The position numbers and the translations under genes were made by a program. A DNA stretch of 64,000 nt. It comes from Acidobacteriaceae bacterium. Its GTDB lineage: Bacteria > Acidobacteriota > Terriglobia > Terriglobales > Acidobacteriaceae. The notes under the pieces were generated by a model. It had not been told where the DNA came from. It saw only the letters and a list, made by a program, of their open reading frames with translations, and searched no databases. How positions within the stretch are numbered: the stretch's first letter is position 1; each line of letters begins with the position of its first letter. This document shows positions 26,906 to 36,441 of this stretch, piece by piece. The DNA is taken from the NCBI GenBank assembly GCA_003134815.1, contig PLCO01000012.1, positions 92,931 through 156,930 on the forward strand, in the 5' to 3' direction.

Positions 26906-28180
26906 TCATGCTGGCGGAGGAAGGAGAAGTTCGTCGGAGCCTCCCTCCAACCAAGGCAGTATTCCGTCAAGCCGTGATGTCGCCGCGGTGAAACCGCAGT
27001 GCCACAGCGCCACCCGATGCTGTTTGGAAACTTCAAAGGAGTTCCGAAGCGCCAAGTCGAGGGGATTGGGAGGCGAGGGATGCCCTGGCTCAAGAAAGAA
27101 GTCTCCTGGTGCGGTCAGGGTGTTACTGAGCCCGCGGGACCATGCGTCCTCACGAAATGTCATCGGATCGGTTTTGCAGTCCGCGAAATCGAGCACCATG
27201 ATTGGGAGCCGTGTTCCGGTGCTTCCGTACCGATTTTGCAGAACACGATTGATGTGTATATCGCCAAATCCGTAGCCTCCTATGAGAATTGCATCTGCTT
27301 CGTAGATGTGTCGCGTCAGTGCAGCGTGAAGAGAATGGAACGGCTCGACGAGCAGTTGGTCGAGTTTGTGCCCGCCAGCAATAAGGGTCGTTTGCGGAAA
27401 CGCCTTTCCTTCCGAACGCTTCTCGGTAGGTCGCCCGTCGAGGTCATCGAAGAACGTTTCTATTTTCGTCAAGTCATTCCTCCAATAGATCGGACCTCCG
27501 TGCTGATATTGGAAGGAATGATGCACACTACCATGAAGGTGATAGATGAAAGCCCATTCCTTGCGCAGATGAACGCTGGCCGGGTTGAACTGGCCGCTTT
27601 CGCCAAAACCAGTGAAGGCATCAGGCCACGCCGAGAGGGCGGCGACATCGTAGTTGAGGTTGTAGACACCAACCTCGAACGTTTTGCGCAACCCGTCAAG
27701 AAGACGTTTGTACTCTTGTGCGGCATCGCTTGAATTATCGAGGTCGCGGCTTTTTTCGCGCATATATTTGGCGAGTCGCGCAAGTAAGTTGCTGAGCTGG
27801 TCAATGATAGGTACTGTTGCGCCATATCGGTCTGTTTCGCTCAACATCGGAAATGGGATCGACGGTGGTTTCATTCCGGGGCATGCAGTTGCGCGCAGCG
27901 TGTCTCCCCAGGGAGCGGGTTCCATCCAGTGGGCGAGAGCGATCATTTCGCCGAGCACCTTTTCAAAGTTGACGGCTGGCCCGTTTCTCACATCGCCAGA
28001 CTGGTAGTACGCGGCGATGGTGTCCCACAAGGAAGTGAAAAAGTTCGGCGGCCCATATTGAGACGCCCATTCCTCGCTCCACTCTTTAATGGATTGGTTC
28101 AGGTCTGGGACGGAAGGCATTCCTACAGGTATCGAGCTGCCGGAGCCCAGAATTACCAGTAATCGCTTTTTGACCGTCAT
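26906..28180 (-). CDS. SIR2-like domain protein
   Basis: LLVILGSGSSIPVGMPSVPDLN, VGVYNLNYDVAALSAWP, FIYHLHGSVHHSF, ADAILIGGYGFGDIHINRVL match the SIR2-like (SIR2_2) defence NADase layout. Confidence 0.82.
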   Translation of the reverse strand: MTVKKRLLVILGSGSSIPVGMPSVPDLNQSIKEWSEEWASQYGPPNFFTSLWDTIAAYYQSGDVRNGPAVNFEKVLGEMIALAHWMEPAPWGDTLRATACPGMKPPSIPFPMLSETDRYGATVPIIDQLSNLLARLAKYMREKSRDLDNSSDAAQEYKRLLDGLRKTFEVGVYNLNYDVAALSAWPDAFTGFGESGQFNPASVHLRKEWAFIYHLHGSVHHSFQYQHGGPIYWRNDLTKIETFFDDLDGRPTEKRSEGKAFPQTTLIAGGHKLDQLLVEPFHSLHAALTRHIYEADAILIGGYGFGDIHINRVLQNRYGSTGTRLPIMVLDFADCKTDPMTFREDAWSRGLSNTLTAPGDFFLEPGHPSPPNPLDLALRNSFEVSKQHRVALWHCGFTAATSRLDGILPWLEGGSDELLLPPPA

Positions 28181-28297
28181 GTCACTATCGTAGCTGGAAT
28201 ATCGGGTAGATCATTACGAAGTCTTCGTTCCCATTCGGCAAGGTGAATTTGGATATTATGGAGGCTGGCGCAGCCCCCATTCTACTGATGCCTTCAG

Positions 28298-31012
28298 TCA
28301 GATCCCCATGCCGATTCCCTGGACGATAGATGGCGACTGAATCTCAAGTGCAGATGTCTTCGAAACATCGGCGCTGAGTTGCGGGCAGAGCTTGGTCATG
28401 TCGTCCGTGAAGATGGTCGCCTCGTGGCTCGCGCGGGAAATAGAAACGTACCCAAACCGGGAATTGAGTAGATCCGGGTGAACGCCGGTATCGGCATTCA
28501 CAAGCACGCGCTCGGCGGTGAGGCCCTGGGAACTGTGACTGGTGACGGCGTATCCGTGGTCGAAATGGCGGTACTCCTGGGCATTGAATTCGACCTGGCG
28601 GTTGTTGTCGAGACGGGCTGAAATGCGGCCGTCCGATGCGATGGACTCAATGGTGGCAAGGTCGCGGTTGGCGACGCCGAGCGACTTGTCGGGTGCGGTG
28701 AACTGTATGCGGTCGCCTACGGAGAATTCGCGATCGATCTCGCGGTAAACGCTGACACCGGTCAGGCGGCGTGGATCGTAGCTGGCCTGTTCACCGGAGG
28801 GTTTTTCGACAGTAAGTAGGTTGGCGGCGGGGTTGATACCGACAACAGCGCCATAGGTTCCGGCTTCGATTCCAACAGCCTTGCTGCCGCGTGAATAACG
28901 AACCACGTCGCTGATCTCATAGTGGCTGGCCCAAGAGCGTTCGGCACCGGTCATGTCCTGGCGCTGAACGAGCACGCGGAAGCTGTGATCCTCCGGCGCA
29001 AGTGTTCCGTTCGCCTTTAATTCCTGTCGAACGGCGACGTTCAGCTCGCGGCGGGACGCATTGTCTGGCGAGACGATCAGGGTTTTTTCGGGTGATTCAA
29101 CGTAACTCTTGGCGATGGCGCGGATGCGCTCTTCCGTGCCGGAAATCTCTCTGATGCGGCCCTGTTGCTGGAGCGAATCAAGGGCCCCGGATACTTGACC
29201 TGTCGCAAGCAGCTCGACCGCTGACTTCAGCGCCGGTTCTTTCTGCCGAACGATCTCATCCAGTTTGGCGGTGCTCATTCCGGCTTCTTGCAACTGCTCA
29301 AACGGACGGCCTGCTTCGACGCCCTGGTGCTGACGCGCGTCGCCGATCAAGAGCACACGGTCGTTGGGGCCGAGACGCGTAAGGAATTCGCGCATCTGGT
29401 TGGTGCTCGCAAGGCTGGATTCATCCACAAAATAGAAATGGCGCTGCTGTTGAGTGGCAGGATTGGGCGAGCGTGCAAGGAAGCCTTGCAGGGTCCCGGA
29501 CTCGACGCCTGCCTCGCCAAGCTGACGAGCGGCGCGTGAGGTCGGGGCGAAACCCTCGACCGCGTAGCCGTTCCATTCGGCGGCGCTGCGAACGACGGAG
29601 AGTGTCGTTGTTTTGCCCGCGCCGGCGTAGCCCTGAACACCTTGAACACGGTCGGCAGAGCTGAGCACATCCTCGACCACGCTCTTTTGGGCTCGGTTGA
29701 GACGCGTGTTCTGGTCGGTCACTGTGATGGCTTGCTCGCGTGACATGACGGGCTCAACCGTGTTCCGGCCCTCACGCACTCGGCGAACAATCTCAGACTC
29801 GGCTTCGATGGTCTTCGCTGTAGTGAACTGCCGAGCTGGTTGGCTCTGCGATCGCTCGACGATCTGAAATTCCCCGGAAGCGAGGCGGGCATCCAGGTTA
29901 CCGCGTACCTGGGCAAAAGTGACGTCACCCATACCGCGGCGGAGGCCGTCACGGATTAGTGCCCGCTCATCGACTACGGCCTCTCGCTCAAAGTTCTTAT
30001 CTCGGGAAAAGGTAAGTGATTCGCGCACGCGGTCAAGGGAGTTTACCGGCTGCTCCTGATTCTGAACTCGCTCCCGCGCGGCGCGGACGACCGCTTCGGC
30101 CTGGTGGCCGAAGTCCGATGCGAGCTTGCGATGGGCGGCCATGACTTCGCCGGGAGAGTGGATTTCTTTGCGGTCGCGTGTGGAGTGCGCGGCAATCTCC
30201 GCGGCCTCCTTTCCGGCGCGTCCTGTGCGCTCAAGATACTCGCGAATTTGTTGGCTACGCGGGCTTGATGCGTCAAGGTACTCCTGCGTGTAACCCTTGA
30301 TCTCCGGCGCGCCGCTGCGGCCAACGGCGATCTCGTAACCAAGATGGCGAAGCTGGTAGGTCAACTCCGATTGATAAATGGCTGTAGCGAACTGCTGCGA
30401 TGCGAAGAGGCTCTGGGGCTGGATGGCTCGCGGCTGGCCATTCTCGCGCTCGGTCACGTTGAATACGACTGCGTGGGTATGAAGCTGCGGCGCAACGTAA
30501 CCGTCGACCGGGCGGGCCGTGTCGTGTTCAAACTTCGCGGCGATGAATTTGGCAGTCGTCTCCGGTGCATGGTTTCCGCCGATGCGAGCCTGGGTGTACA
30601 TTTCGAGCTGCTCCAAGGCGACACGGACGCTCTCGCGATGGGCTCTACGGACGTTGTCGTCGCCGCCAACGAGCGCAGTCAGCGAGATGGATTTGGGCGC
30701 GGAAAACGTCGCATCCCAACCGGCGCGATGCTCCATTGTCTTGACCGTTTTGCCGTCCGCGTCCTGATATTCATAGGAAGCGCGCTGGCGAACGAGTTGC
30801 TCGCCGGAGGCCGGGTGCTGACCTTGGCTAAGTTTGGCAAAATCCTCGGCTGAAACCGTTCCGGCGAGGCCGAACCGAGCGGCAAGTCGGCCTTGCCACT
30901 CGCCTTGGATCACGCCGCGCTCGGACCAATAGTTCTGCTCCTTCGCGGTGAATTCCTTCGCGTGGTAACTCTGCGCCTGCCCTGCCGAAAGCGGCTTGGA
31001 GATAGTCAGCAT
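28298..31012 (-). CDS. MobF-family relaxase/helicase
   Basis: MLTISKPLSAGQAQSYHAKEF...GWDATFSAPKSISL...PQLHTHAVVFN (3-His) and helicase Walker A VQGYAGAGKTTTL. Confidence 0.92.
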   Translation of the reverse strand: MLTISKPLSAGQAQSYHAKEFTAKEQNYWSERGVIQGEWQGRLAARFGLAGTVSAEDFAKLSQGQHPASGEQLVRQRASYEYQDADGKTVKTMEHRAGWDATFSAPKSISLTALVGGDDNVRRAHRESVRVALEQLEMYTQARIGGNHAPETTAKFIAAKFEHDTARPVDGYVAPQLHTHAVVFNVTERENGQPRAIQPQSLFASQQFATAIYQSELTYQLRHLGYEIAVGRSGAPEIKGYTQEYLDASSPRSQQIREYLERTGRAGKEAAEIAAHSTRDRKEIHSPGEVMAAHRKLASDFGHQAEAVVRAARERVQNQEQPVNSLDRVRESLTFSRDKNFEREAVVDERALIRDGLRRGMGDVTFAQVRGNLDARLASGEFQIVERSQSQPARQFTTAKTIEAESEIVRRVREGRNTVEPVMSREQAITVTDQNTRLNRAQKSVVEDVLSSADRVQGVQGYAGAGKTTTLSVVRSAAEWNGYAVEGFAPTSRAARQLGEAGVESGTLQGFLARSPNPATQQQRHFYFVDESSLASTNQMREFLTRLGPNDRVLLIGDARQHQGVEAGRPFEQLQEAGMSTAKLDEIVRQKEPALKSAVELLATGQVSGALDSLQQQGRIREISGTEERIRAIAKSYVESPEKTLIVSPDNASRRELNVAVRQELKANGTLAPEDHSFRVLVQRQDMTGAERSWASHYEISDVVRYSRGSKAVGIEAGTYGAVVGINPAANLLTVEKPSGEQASYDPRRLTGVSVYREIDREFSVGDRIQFTAPDKSLGVANRDLATIESIASDGRISARLDNNRQVEFNAQEYRHFDHGYAVTSHSSQGLTAERVLVNADTGVHPDLLNSRFGYVSISRASHEATIFTDDMTKLCPQLSADVSKTSALEIQSPSIVQGIGMGI

Positions 31013-31018
31013 AGGCGT

Positions 31019-32932
31019 CTACTCCATTACCTGTCCGGGAGCCTGGAGCACATCGTCGGGGAATATGAGATTGCCCTGAATTGCCTCCGGCTCGATAGGG
31101 AGCGGAGTGCTTGGCACGATCAGGTCGTCCATTTCTCGTTCATCGAAGCCGGGGCTTTTCTCCTGGAGCGCGATGAACGGAAACGAGAACCGAGCGACAT
31201 GATTGCCGTACTTGAGAAAGCCGCGCAGGTCGTCGAGGCCGGAGACTTCGGAGGGCAGAACAAGAGGTTCGGTCTGGCGGTCGAGCGCGAAGTTTTTGCC
31301 CGCACGTGAGCCGTCATAATGGGTTTCACGTAATCGTTCTATCTCTACCTCGCCAATGGCCTCACTCACCCATTTAGCCGCACGCGGCTCCGTGGTGCGC
31401 AGGAAGATCTTCGTCGCAGGCTGCGAGAGCATAGCTTCGGAGTCTTCGCCGTACCTGGCTTCCATTTGACTCCGGCCCTGGAAGCCAAGTATCACGGGGT
31501 TTTGCGACTTGCGATTCTCGGTGATGGCTGTATGGAGCTGCGGTAGCCGTTGCAAACTGGCCAGTTCGTCAATCACGAACCAGACAGGCTTTTGGTCTGG
31601 CATTGGCTCATTCAGGAGTCGCAAGACCAGCGTGTCGATCCAGAGGCTGATGAGCGGGCGGAGGGCCTCGCGCATCGTCGGGCGCGACGTGATAAATATC
31701 CAGCCCCGCCGCGTCTCGGCCCAGTTGGTAGCTGTCCAGACAGAGGTTGTCTCGTTCTCTTTCGGAAGCAGCCGAAAGCTATCTGCACTCATATTGAGAG
31801 AGCCGAGAACGCCAGTTCGTTGCTGTGGGGCTTTCGGATCGATCAGCATCCAATACTCCGTATTCTGGACGCGCTTGTCGATCTCCGATGGGTCAGACAT
31901 CCACTTGATTAGGTCTTCCGGGGTCGGAAGGTAGCTGAGCAAATGCGCGAAGATCTTTTGCGGGGCCTCCACGAAGAAGCGATTCGTGACGCCCTCGGGC
32001 TGGTAAAGCGACACGGCCAGCGCCTTGGCCTCTGCTTTCCGCCGCAGTTCTTTCGATGGGTTCCAGTAAGGCATCCGCGCATCAAGGGGATTGAGGACGA
32101 TGTCGCCGCGGTGTGGGTCGTAGAACTGCTTGACGAACTCGCAAGCAGGGTCATAAACGATGGCGCTGTCGCCGCGAGCATCGACCTGGTAGAGCATCTG
32201 GCGAATGATGCTCGACTTGCCTGATCCGGTGTCGCCCACGATCAGGAAATGCTTGTTCTCCGCGTCGCGCGGGATTCGTAATGGGAGCTTGAAATCATCG
32301 GTCTTGATCCCAATGCCATTGCCGATGACGGCCTTGGTGAACTCTTTTGCGTTGACCAGAACTGGACCTTTGAGGCGGCGCCCATAGCGTAGTTGCTTGA
32401 TGCGTGCGATGTCCTTCCGAATTGAAAAAGGAAGCTGCAGGACGAATGCAGCGAGTCCAAAGAAGAGCTGCATCTTGAAGAGCCCGTAGATCGGAGCGTC
32501 CTCGTAAATCCAATGAGCGAGCCAGGCGTGGAGCGTCTTGTTTGCGTAGGTGCGAAGGTCCTCGCGTTCTAGGAAGTAAGTGCCATGGACCGCGGCTTTC
32601 GCGGTGAGCGTAAGCGGAATCGACGGGCCGCCAAATGGTGGCGTGGCTCCCGCCTGAACATCCGCTTCGAGCGCGGCGCGGCGGTCCGACACTCCATCCG
32701 AAACATAGAGCATCTGGTATTTGCTCATTGAATGCGCGAGGCCGGCGGTTTCGCTGCGCAAATAGTACGGCAGGTAGTAGCGTTGCAGCGGGAGCAATCC
32801 AAACTGAAAACGCAAGTAGACGAAGAATCCGGTGGCGACGATCGCCAGAAAGAACGCTCCGAGCGTATAGAGATAGCCGCGCGGAGGCCAAATGATGGAC
32901 TCTTTGCGGCCCCATTGCTGAACGGTTGGCAT
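31019..32932 (-). CDS. Type IV coupling protein (VirD4/TraD/TrwB-like)
   Basis: FLIVGDTGSGKSSIIRQML, AIVYDPACEFVKQFY, PVWFVIDELASLQRLPQLHTAITENRKSQNPVILGFQGRSQMEARYG; adjacent to relaxase. Confidence 0.9.
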   Translation of the reverse strand: MPTVQQWGRKESIIWPPRGYLYTLGAFFLAIVATGFFVYLRFQFGLLPLQRYYLPYYLRSETAGLAHSMSKYQMLYVSDGVSDRRAALEADVQAGATPPFGGPSIPLTLTAKAAVHGTYFLEREDLRTYANKTLHAWLAHWIYEDAPIYGLFKMQLFFGLAAFVLQLPFSIRKDIARIKQLRYGRRLKGPVLVNAKEFTKAVIGNGIGIKTDDFKLPLRIPRDAENKHFLIVGDTGSGKSSIIRQMLYQVDARGDSAIVYDPACEFVKQFYDPHRGDIVLNPLDARMPYWNPSKELRRKAEAKALAVSLYQPEGVTNRFFVEAPQKIFAHLLSYLPTPEDLIKWMSDPSEIDKRVQNTEYWMLIDPKAPQQRTGVLGSLNMSADSFRLLPKENETTSVWTATNWAETRRGWIFITSRPTMREALRPLISLWIDTLVLRLLNEPMPDQKPVWFVIDELASLQRLPQLHTAITENRKSQNPVILGFQGRSQMEARYGEDSEAMLSQPATKIFLRTTEPRAAKWVSEAIGEVEIERLRETHYDGSRAGKNFALDRQTEPLVLPSEVSGLDDLRGFLKYGNHVARFSFPFIALQEKSPGFDEREMDDLIVPSTPLPIEPEAIQGNLIFPDDVLQAPGQVME

Positions 32933-32935
32933 AGC

Positions 32936-33331
32936 TTATTTCTCCTGCTTCTTGCTGCGACGGGCGAGGAGTTCCTGTGCCTTCGCCGCCTTGGTTGTCT
33001 GGACCTGGCGGAAGAGAATGGTGAGCTGATCCTGGACCATTTTGTCTCCGCGCAGGAGCGGTTCGAGCGTGCCCATCAAGAGCATCTGAATACCCACCAG
33101 CTCGGTGAAAATGTGAAGGTTCATTGCACTGCCGCGTTCGCCTCGTGCTTCAGCGAGCAAAGTCTGACGTATCCATTCGCTGATGCTTTGCCCCTGCCGC
33201 TCCGCGAATGACTCAAGCTCACGGAACTCGCTGCTCGTGACTTTCGTGCTGGCAGTCTTAGTGCGAAGACTGGCTTCGACACTCGCCCTATTGGTTGTCA
33301 TTCCATCTGTTTGCATGTCATAGCCTTTCAA
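32936..33331 (-). CDS. Mobilisation/relaxosome accessory-like protein
   Basis: RTKTASTKVTSSEFRELESFAERQGQSISEWIRQTLL resembles RHH/MobC relaxosome proteins; next to T4CP and relaxase. Confidence 0.55.
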   Translation of the reverse strand: MKGYDMQTDGMTTNRASVEASLRTKTASTKVTSSEFRELESFAERQGQSISEWIRQTLLAEARGERGSAMNLHIFTELVGIQMLLMGTLEPLLRGDKMVQDQLTILFRQVQTTKAAKAQELLARRSKKQEK

Positions 33332-33418
33332 TCGTGGAGGCTCAAATGGGCCAGCGCCGTAGAGCGCTCAAAGTTCCTAACTCATGTCGATTCAACAGGT
33401 AGACCGAGAGCGCCCGCG

Positions 33419-33477
33419 GCGCTGCACAGCGCCCTCCAAGGGGTGGAGTGTCGAGATACACCCGGTGCGCAGCACCG
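33419..33477. other. Cluster of four consecutive small hairpins, candidate oriT
   Basis: GCGCTG-CA-CAGCGC; CTCCA-AGGGG-TGGAG; GTGT-CGAGAT-ACAC; CGGTGC-GCA-GCACCG in the non-coding gap next to mobilisation genes. Confidence 0.4.
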
Positions 33478-33520
33478 AACGGGCACTCGCGGGCTGCACG
33501 AATGATTCTGCGGGCACAAT

Positions 33521-33823
33521 TCACTGGGCACCACCGGCCTTGCGGGAAGGCTTCACGGGCTGCTGAATCGCCTCCGACGCAGCACTATTCTGCTGTGTGC
33601 GGCGGATACGAAGGCTCTGTGCAACGCTGGCGGCTTCGGGAGTCCGCAGGAACTCCTGGAAGTCGCGGTCCTTGGCGAAGACGTACGCGAGCGCCTTATC
33701 CACGACCTCATCGGCTGAAGCGTGGAGGAAGGCCGCGTACTGGTCGATCTGCTCGGCGGTTGTCTCGTCGACGCGGATCGTAGCGGAGATCTGACGGGTC
33801 TGAATGATCTCAAGCAATGGCAT
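33521..33823 (-). CDS. RHH-like small protein upstream in mobilisation cluster
   Basis: SATIRVDETTAEQIDQYAAFLHASADEVVDKALAYVFAKDRDFQEFL. Confidence 0.55.
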   Translation of the reverse strand: MPLLEIIQTRQISATIRVDETTAEQIDQYAAFLHASADEVVDKALAYVFAKDRDFQEFLRTPEAASVAQSLRIRRTQQNSAASEAIQQPVKPSRKAGGAQ

Positions 33824-34820
33824 TGAGTGGCTCCTCTCTGTCGGGAAAGTGGTTGGGATTGGAGACGGTATCTACGCCGTGAACCATCTCGTAATCGAAC
33901 CTTTGCAAGGCTCGGTTGTAGCCGTTCAATCGAAGGACTTCGCGGATGACGCGACGCCCCGGCTCGCGGGCTACATGGACGACGAAATCGACGGACTCTC
34001 CGATCTCGGCTTCGATGTCCGCAAAGGTCGCCTGAGAATGGCTACGCAGCACGAGATTTGCAAAGCGGCGAAGCGCTTTTGCGGCTGAGTTGGCATGGAT
34101 GGTGGCAAGCGAGCCGGCGTGCCCGGTATTGAAGGAATCGAGTAGCGTACGCGCCTCGATTCCGCGCACCTCGCCCAGGATGATGCGGTCCGGCCGCCAG
34201 CGTAGCGCGGCCTTCAGAAGATCGTCGAAAGTGACCGGCTTGCGGTGCGTATCGGTCTGGCATTCGACGGGCAGGATGTTCGGTTTCTCTATACGCAACT
34301 CCGCGGTATCCTCGATCACAACGATGCGCTCATGATCGGGAATCGACTGGCCAAGGATGTTCAATAGCGTTGTCTTTCCGGTCCCCGTTCCGCCGCTTAT
34401 AAGGATTGTCTTGCCGTCCTCAATCTGGGCGGCAAGGAACTCCGCAAGCGGACGCGATAGCGTTCCGCGAGCGATCAGATCTTCCACCGTGTAACGGCGG
34501 CTGGTGAATTTGCGAATGACCATGGCGGGAGTGTCGCGGACGACCGGAGGAATCACCGCGGCCAGGCGGCTCCCATCGGGGAGCTGCGCGTTGAGTAGCG
34601 GGTTGTCCTCGTCGAGCTTCTTTCCGAGTCTGTTGGCTACGACTTCAAGGCCAGTCCGCAGCCGGGCCGCGTCGAATTCAATGCTGGCGTCGCGGGAGAG
34701 AATGCCGTCGCGTTCGTACCACCATGTCGAGTCGGGATTACCCATGATTTCGCTAACGCTCTCGTCAAGCAAGAGCGGTTCGATGGGGCGGAGGAACGGA
34801 AGGATTAACTCGAAGCTCAT
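33810..34820 (-). CDS. trbB: VirB11/TrbB-type conjugation ATPase
   Basis: TILISGGTGTGKTTLLNILGQSIPDHERIVVIEDTAEL...LGEVRGIEARTLLDSFNTGHAGSLATIHANS. Confidence 0.92.
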   Translation of the reverse strand: MSFELILPFLRPIEPLLLDESVSEIMGNPDSTWWYERDGILSRDASIEFDAARLRTGLEVVANRLGKKLDEDNPLLNAQLPDGSRLAAVIPPVVRDTPAMVIRKFTSRRYTVEDLIARGTLSRPLAEFLAAQIEDGKTILISGGTGTGKTTLLNILGQSIPDHERIVVIEDTAELRIEKPNILPVECQTDTHRKPVTFDDLLKAALRWRPDRIILGEVRGIEARTLLDSFNTGHAGSLATIHANSAAKALRRFANLVLRSHSQATFADIEAEIGESVDFVVHVAREPGRRVIREVLRLNGYNRALQRFDYEMVHGVDTVSNPNHFPDREEPLNAIA

Positions 34821-34886
34821 GCAGGAACCTCTTCAACGATGGAAGCCCAGCGTTAAGCCGGGCTTCCGAAACGCATGAGGAAGGGC

Positions 34887-35276
34887 CTATGCGGCCTCTT
34901 CCTCAGGGGTAATTTCTTCGGGCTCTTGCTCTTCCGGGCTGACCTTCTCGGCGCGGTCGAGCTTCAGGATCGAAGACACGCGAACTTCCCATACGCGCTG
35001 CTTGGCGCTCGTCTTCTTGTTCGTCTGTTCGCGGCTGCGCAACTCGCCTTCGACGGACAGATGAGCACCCTTCGTGAGCGTCTTCGCGTACTCGGCCAGC
35101 CGGCCCCAGACGACGCAGCGATGCCACTCGGTATGGCTGTTGTATTCGCCCGTCTTCTTGTCCTTGTAGCTGGACTTGGTGGCAAGCGAGAGAACGGTGA
35201 AGCTGGCGTTGTTGGCAGTGCGGGTGATGGCGTCGTTGCCGAGGAAGCCGATGAGCGTAATGCGATTCTGATACAT
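34887..35276 (-). CDS. ssb: Single-stranded DNA-binding protein
   Basis: MYQNRITLIGFLGNDAITRTANNASFTVLSLATKSSYKD...TEWHRCVVWGRLAEYAKTLTKGAHLSVEGELRSREQ. Confidence 0.9.
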   Translation of the reverse strand: MYQNRITLIGFLGNDAITRTANNASFTVLSLATKSSYKDKKTGEYNSHTEWHRCVVWGRLAEYAKTLTKGAHLSVEGELRSREQTNKKTSAKQRVWEVRVSSILKLDRAEKVSPEEQEPEEITPEEEAA

Positions 35277-35735
35277 GGTGAGTCTCCGTTGTTTGAATTC
35301 CCGGATTGGCCGGGTCACCCCTTGGCGAAGCCCTAGCGAGAGGCCCGGCTCCCAAGTGCCAAGCCGTGCATTCTGGAGCAGGGGCCCAAACTTGATTTGG
35401 GAGAGGAGTCCGGAAAGCAGAACGGCGACGTGCCGCCGGGCGTCGGATATTGCCCGAAGCGTGTGACCGGACAGAGTAGGGATGGAAACGGAAGACGAGC
35501 GCTTCATGGTCTGCATAGACCGAGGAATTCCCGGCGTGCCATACCTGCGCTTCTGGCTGCGGAACCATCTCTTTGCCGCCTGCTCAAGGGACTTGAACGG
35601 CGAACGGACGTGCCGTCTCAGCGCGACTGTCGGCGGGATTCTCCGCCTGCGAAGAAACGAAGGGTGTATCTGCCGCGATTTGTGACCGCGAAGGGACATG
35701 GAAACGCCTCGTATGGGATGTGTATCCGGACTGGG

Positions 35736-36419
35736 TTACTCGAAGGCCTGGTCGGCTCGGAAGCGGACGATGGTCAACCCGAGAGGATCGACGGCCAGTT
35801 CGTTGTTCTTTACGTTCTCCCGGAAGACATAGGTCACGCTGGCTGTCCATCGCTCGCGCTTAAGCTCGGAATGATCCGTGGGATTGGTGAAGATTTTCAC
35901 GAACTCGATTCGCGCCGAATACGGCGACTGCCTCAGGTCGTCTAGGACGACCTCCTTGACCTCGACATCGACGTACGGAAGTGAGCTGTCCTTGATGTAG
36001 GTCGGGATGATGTTGTCCTTCCGGTCCTGGTCGATTACGGCACGCTGAACGTCGCTGTTGAGGAAGTACAGTGCACTGGTCTGATCGCGCTCAATAGTGA
36101 AGCGATTCCGACTGAAATACAATTCCGCCCAGCGGGTGAGGTAATACTTGTTCTCCGCCTCCTGAGGGCGGTACTGGAAGTTGCGATAGTCAATTGCTTC
36201 TGCCCGGCCCACATCGTTGATCCGAACGATCATGGGGTGCATACTGGCGAGCGCATTCTGGCTCTCATACGTCAAGCCCGCAAGGGCGAGAGAGACGACA
36301 GCGAGCACGAGGATCGTGACTTTCAAGTAGGTGTTCATCACCAGAGGGTCGCCGTATTGCTCAAGGTAGCGCTGTGCAGCTCGTGTGATCTCTGGCGTTG
36401 TCTTGGTTTGTGTGGTCAT
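35736..36419 (-). CDS. VirB8/TrbF-like T4SS component
   Basis: Single N-terminal TM, VGRAEAIDYRNFQYRPQEAENKYYLTRWAELYFSRNR; position within the T4SS operon. Confidence 0.8.
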   Translation of the reverse strand: MTTQTKTTPEITRAAQRYLEQYGDPLVMNTYLKVTILVLAVVSLALAGLTYESQNALASMHPMIVRINDVGRAEAIDYRNFQYRPQEAENKYYLTRWAELYFSRNRFTIERDQTSALYFLNSDVQRAVIDQDRKDNIIPTYIKDSSLPYVDVEVKEVVLDDLRQSPYSARIEFVKIFTNPTDHSELKRERWTASVTYVFRENVKNNELAVDPLGLTIVRFRADQAFE

Positions 36420-36441
36420 TTCAATTCTCCTTTGGCTGCGA

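Noticed and set aside
34887-35699. Extended 270-aa start for the ssb ORF
   Set aside because: The real SSB starts at MYQNRITLIG (35276); the upstream extension is Arg-rich, low quality and lies in a likely promoter region.
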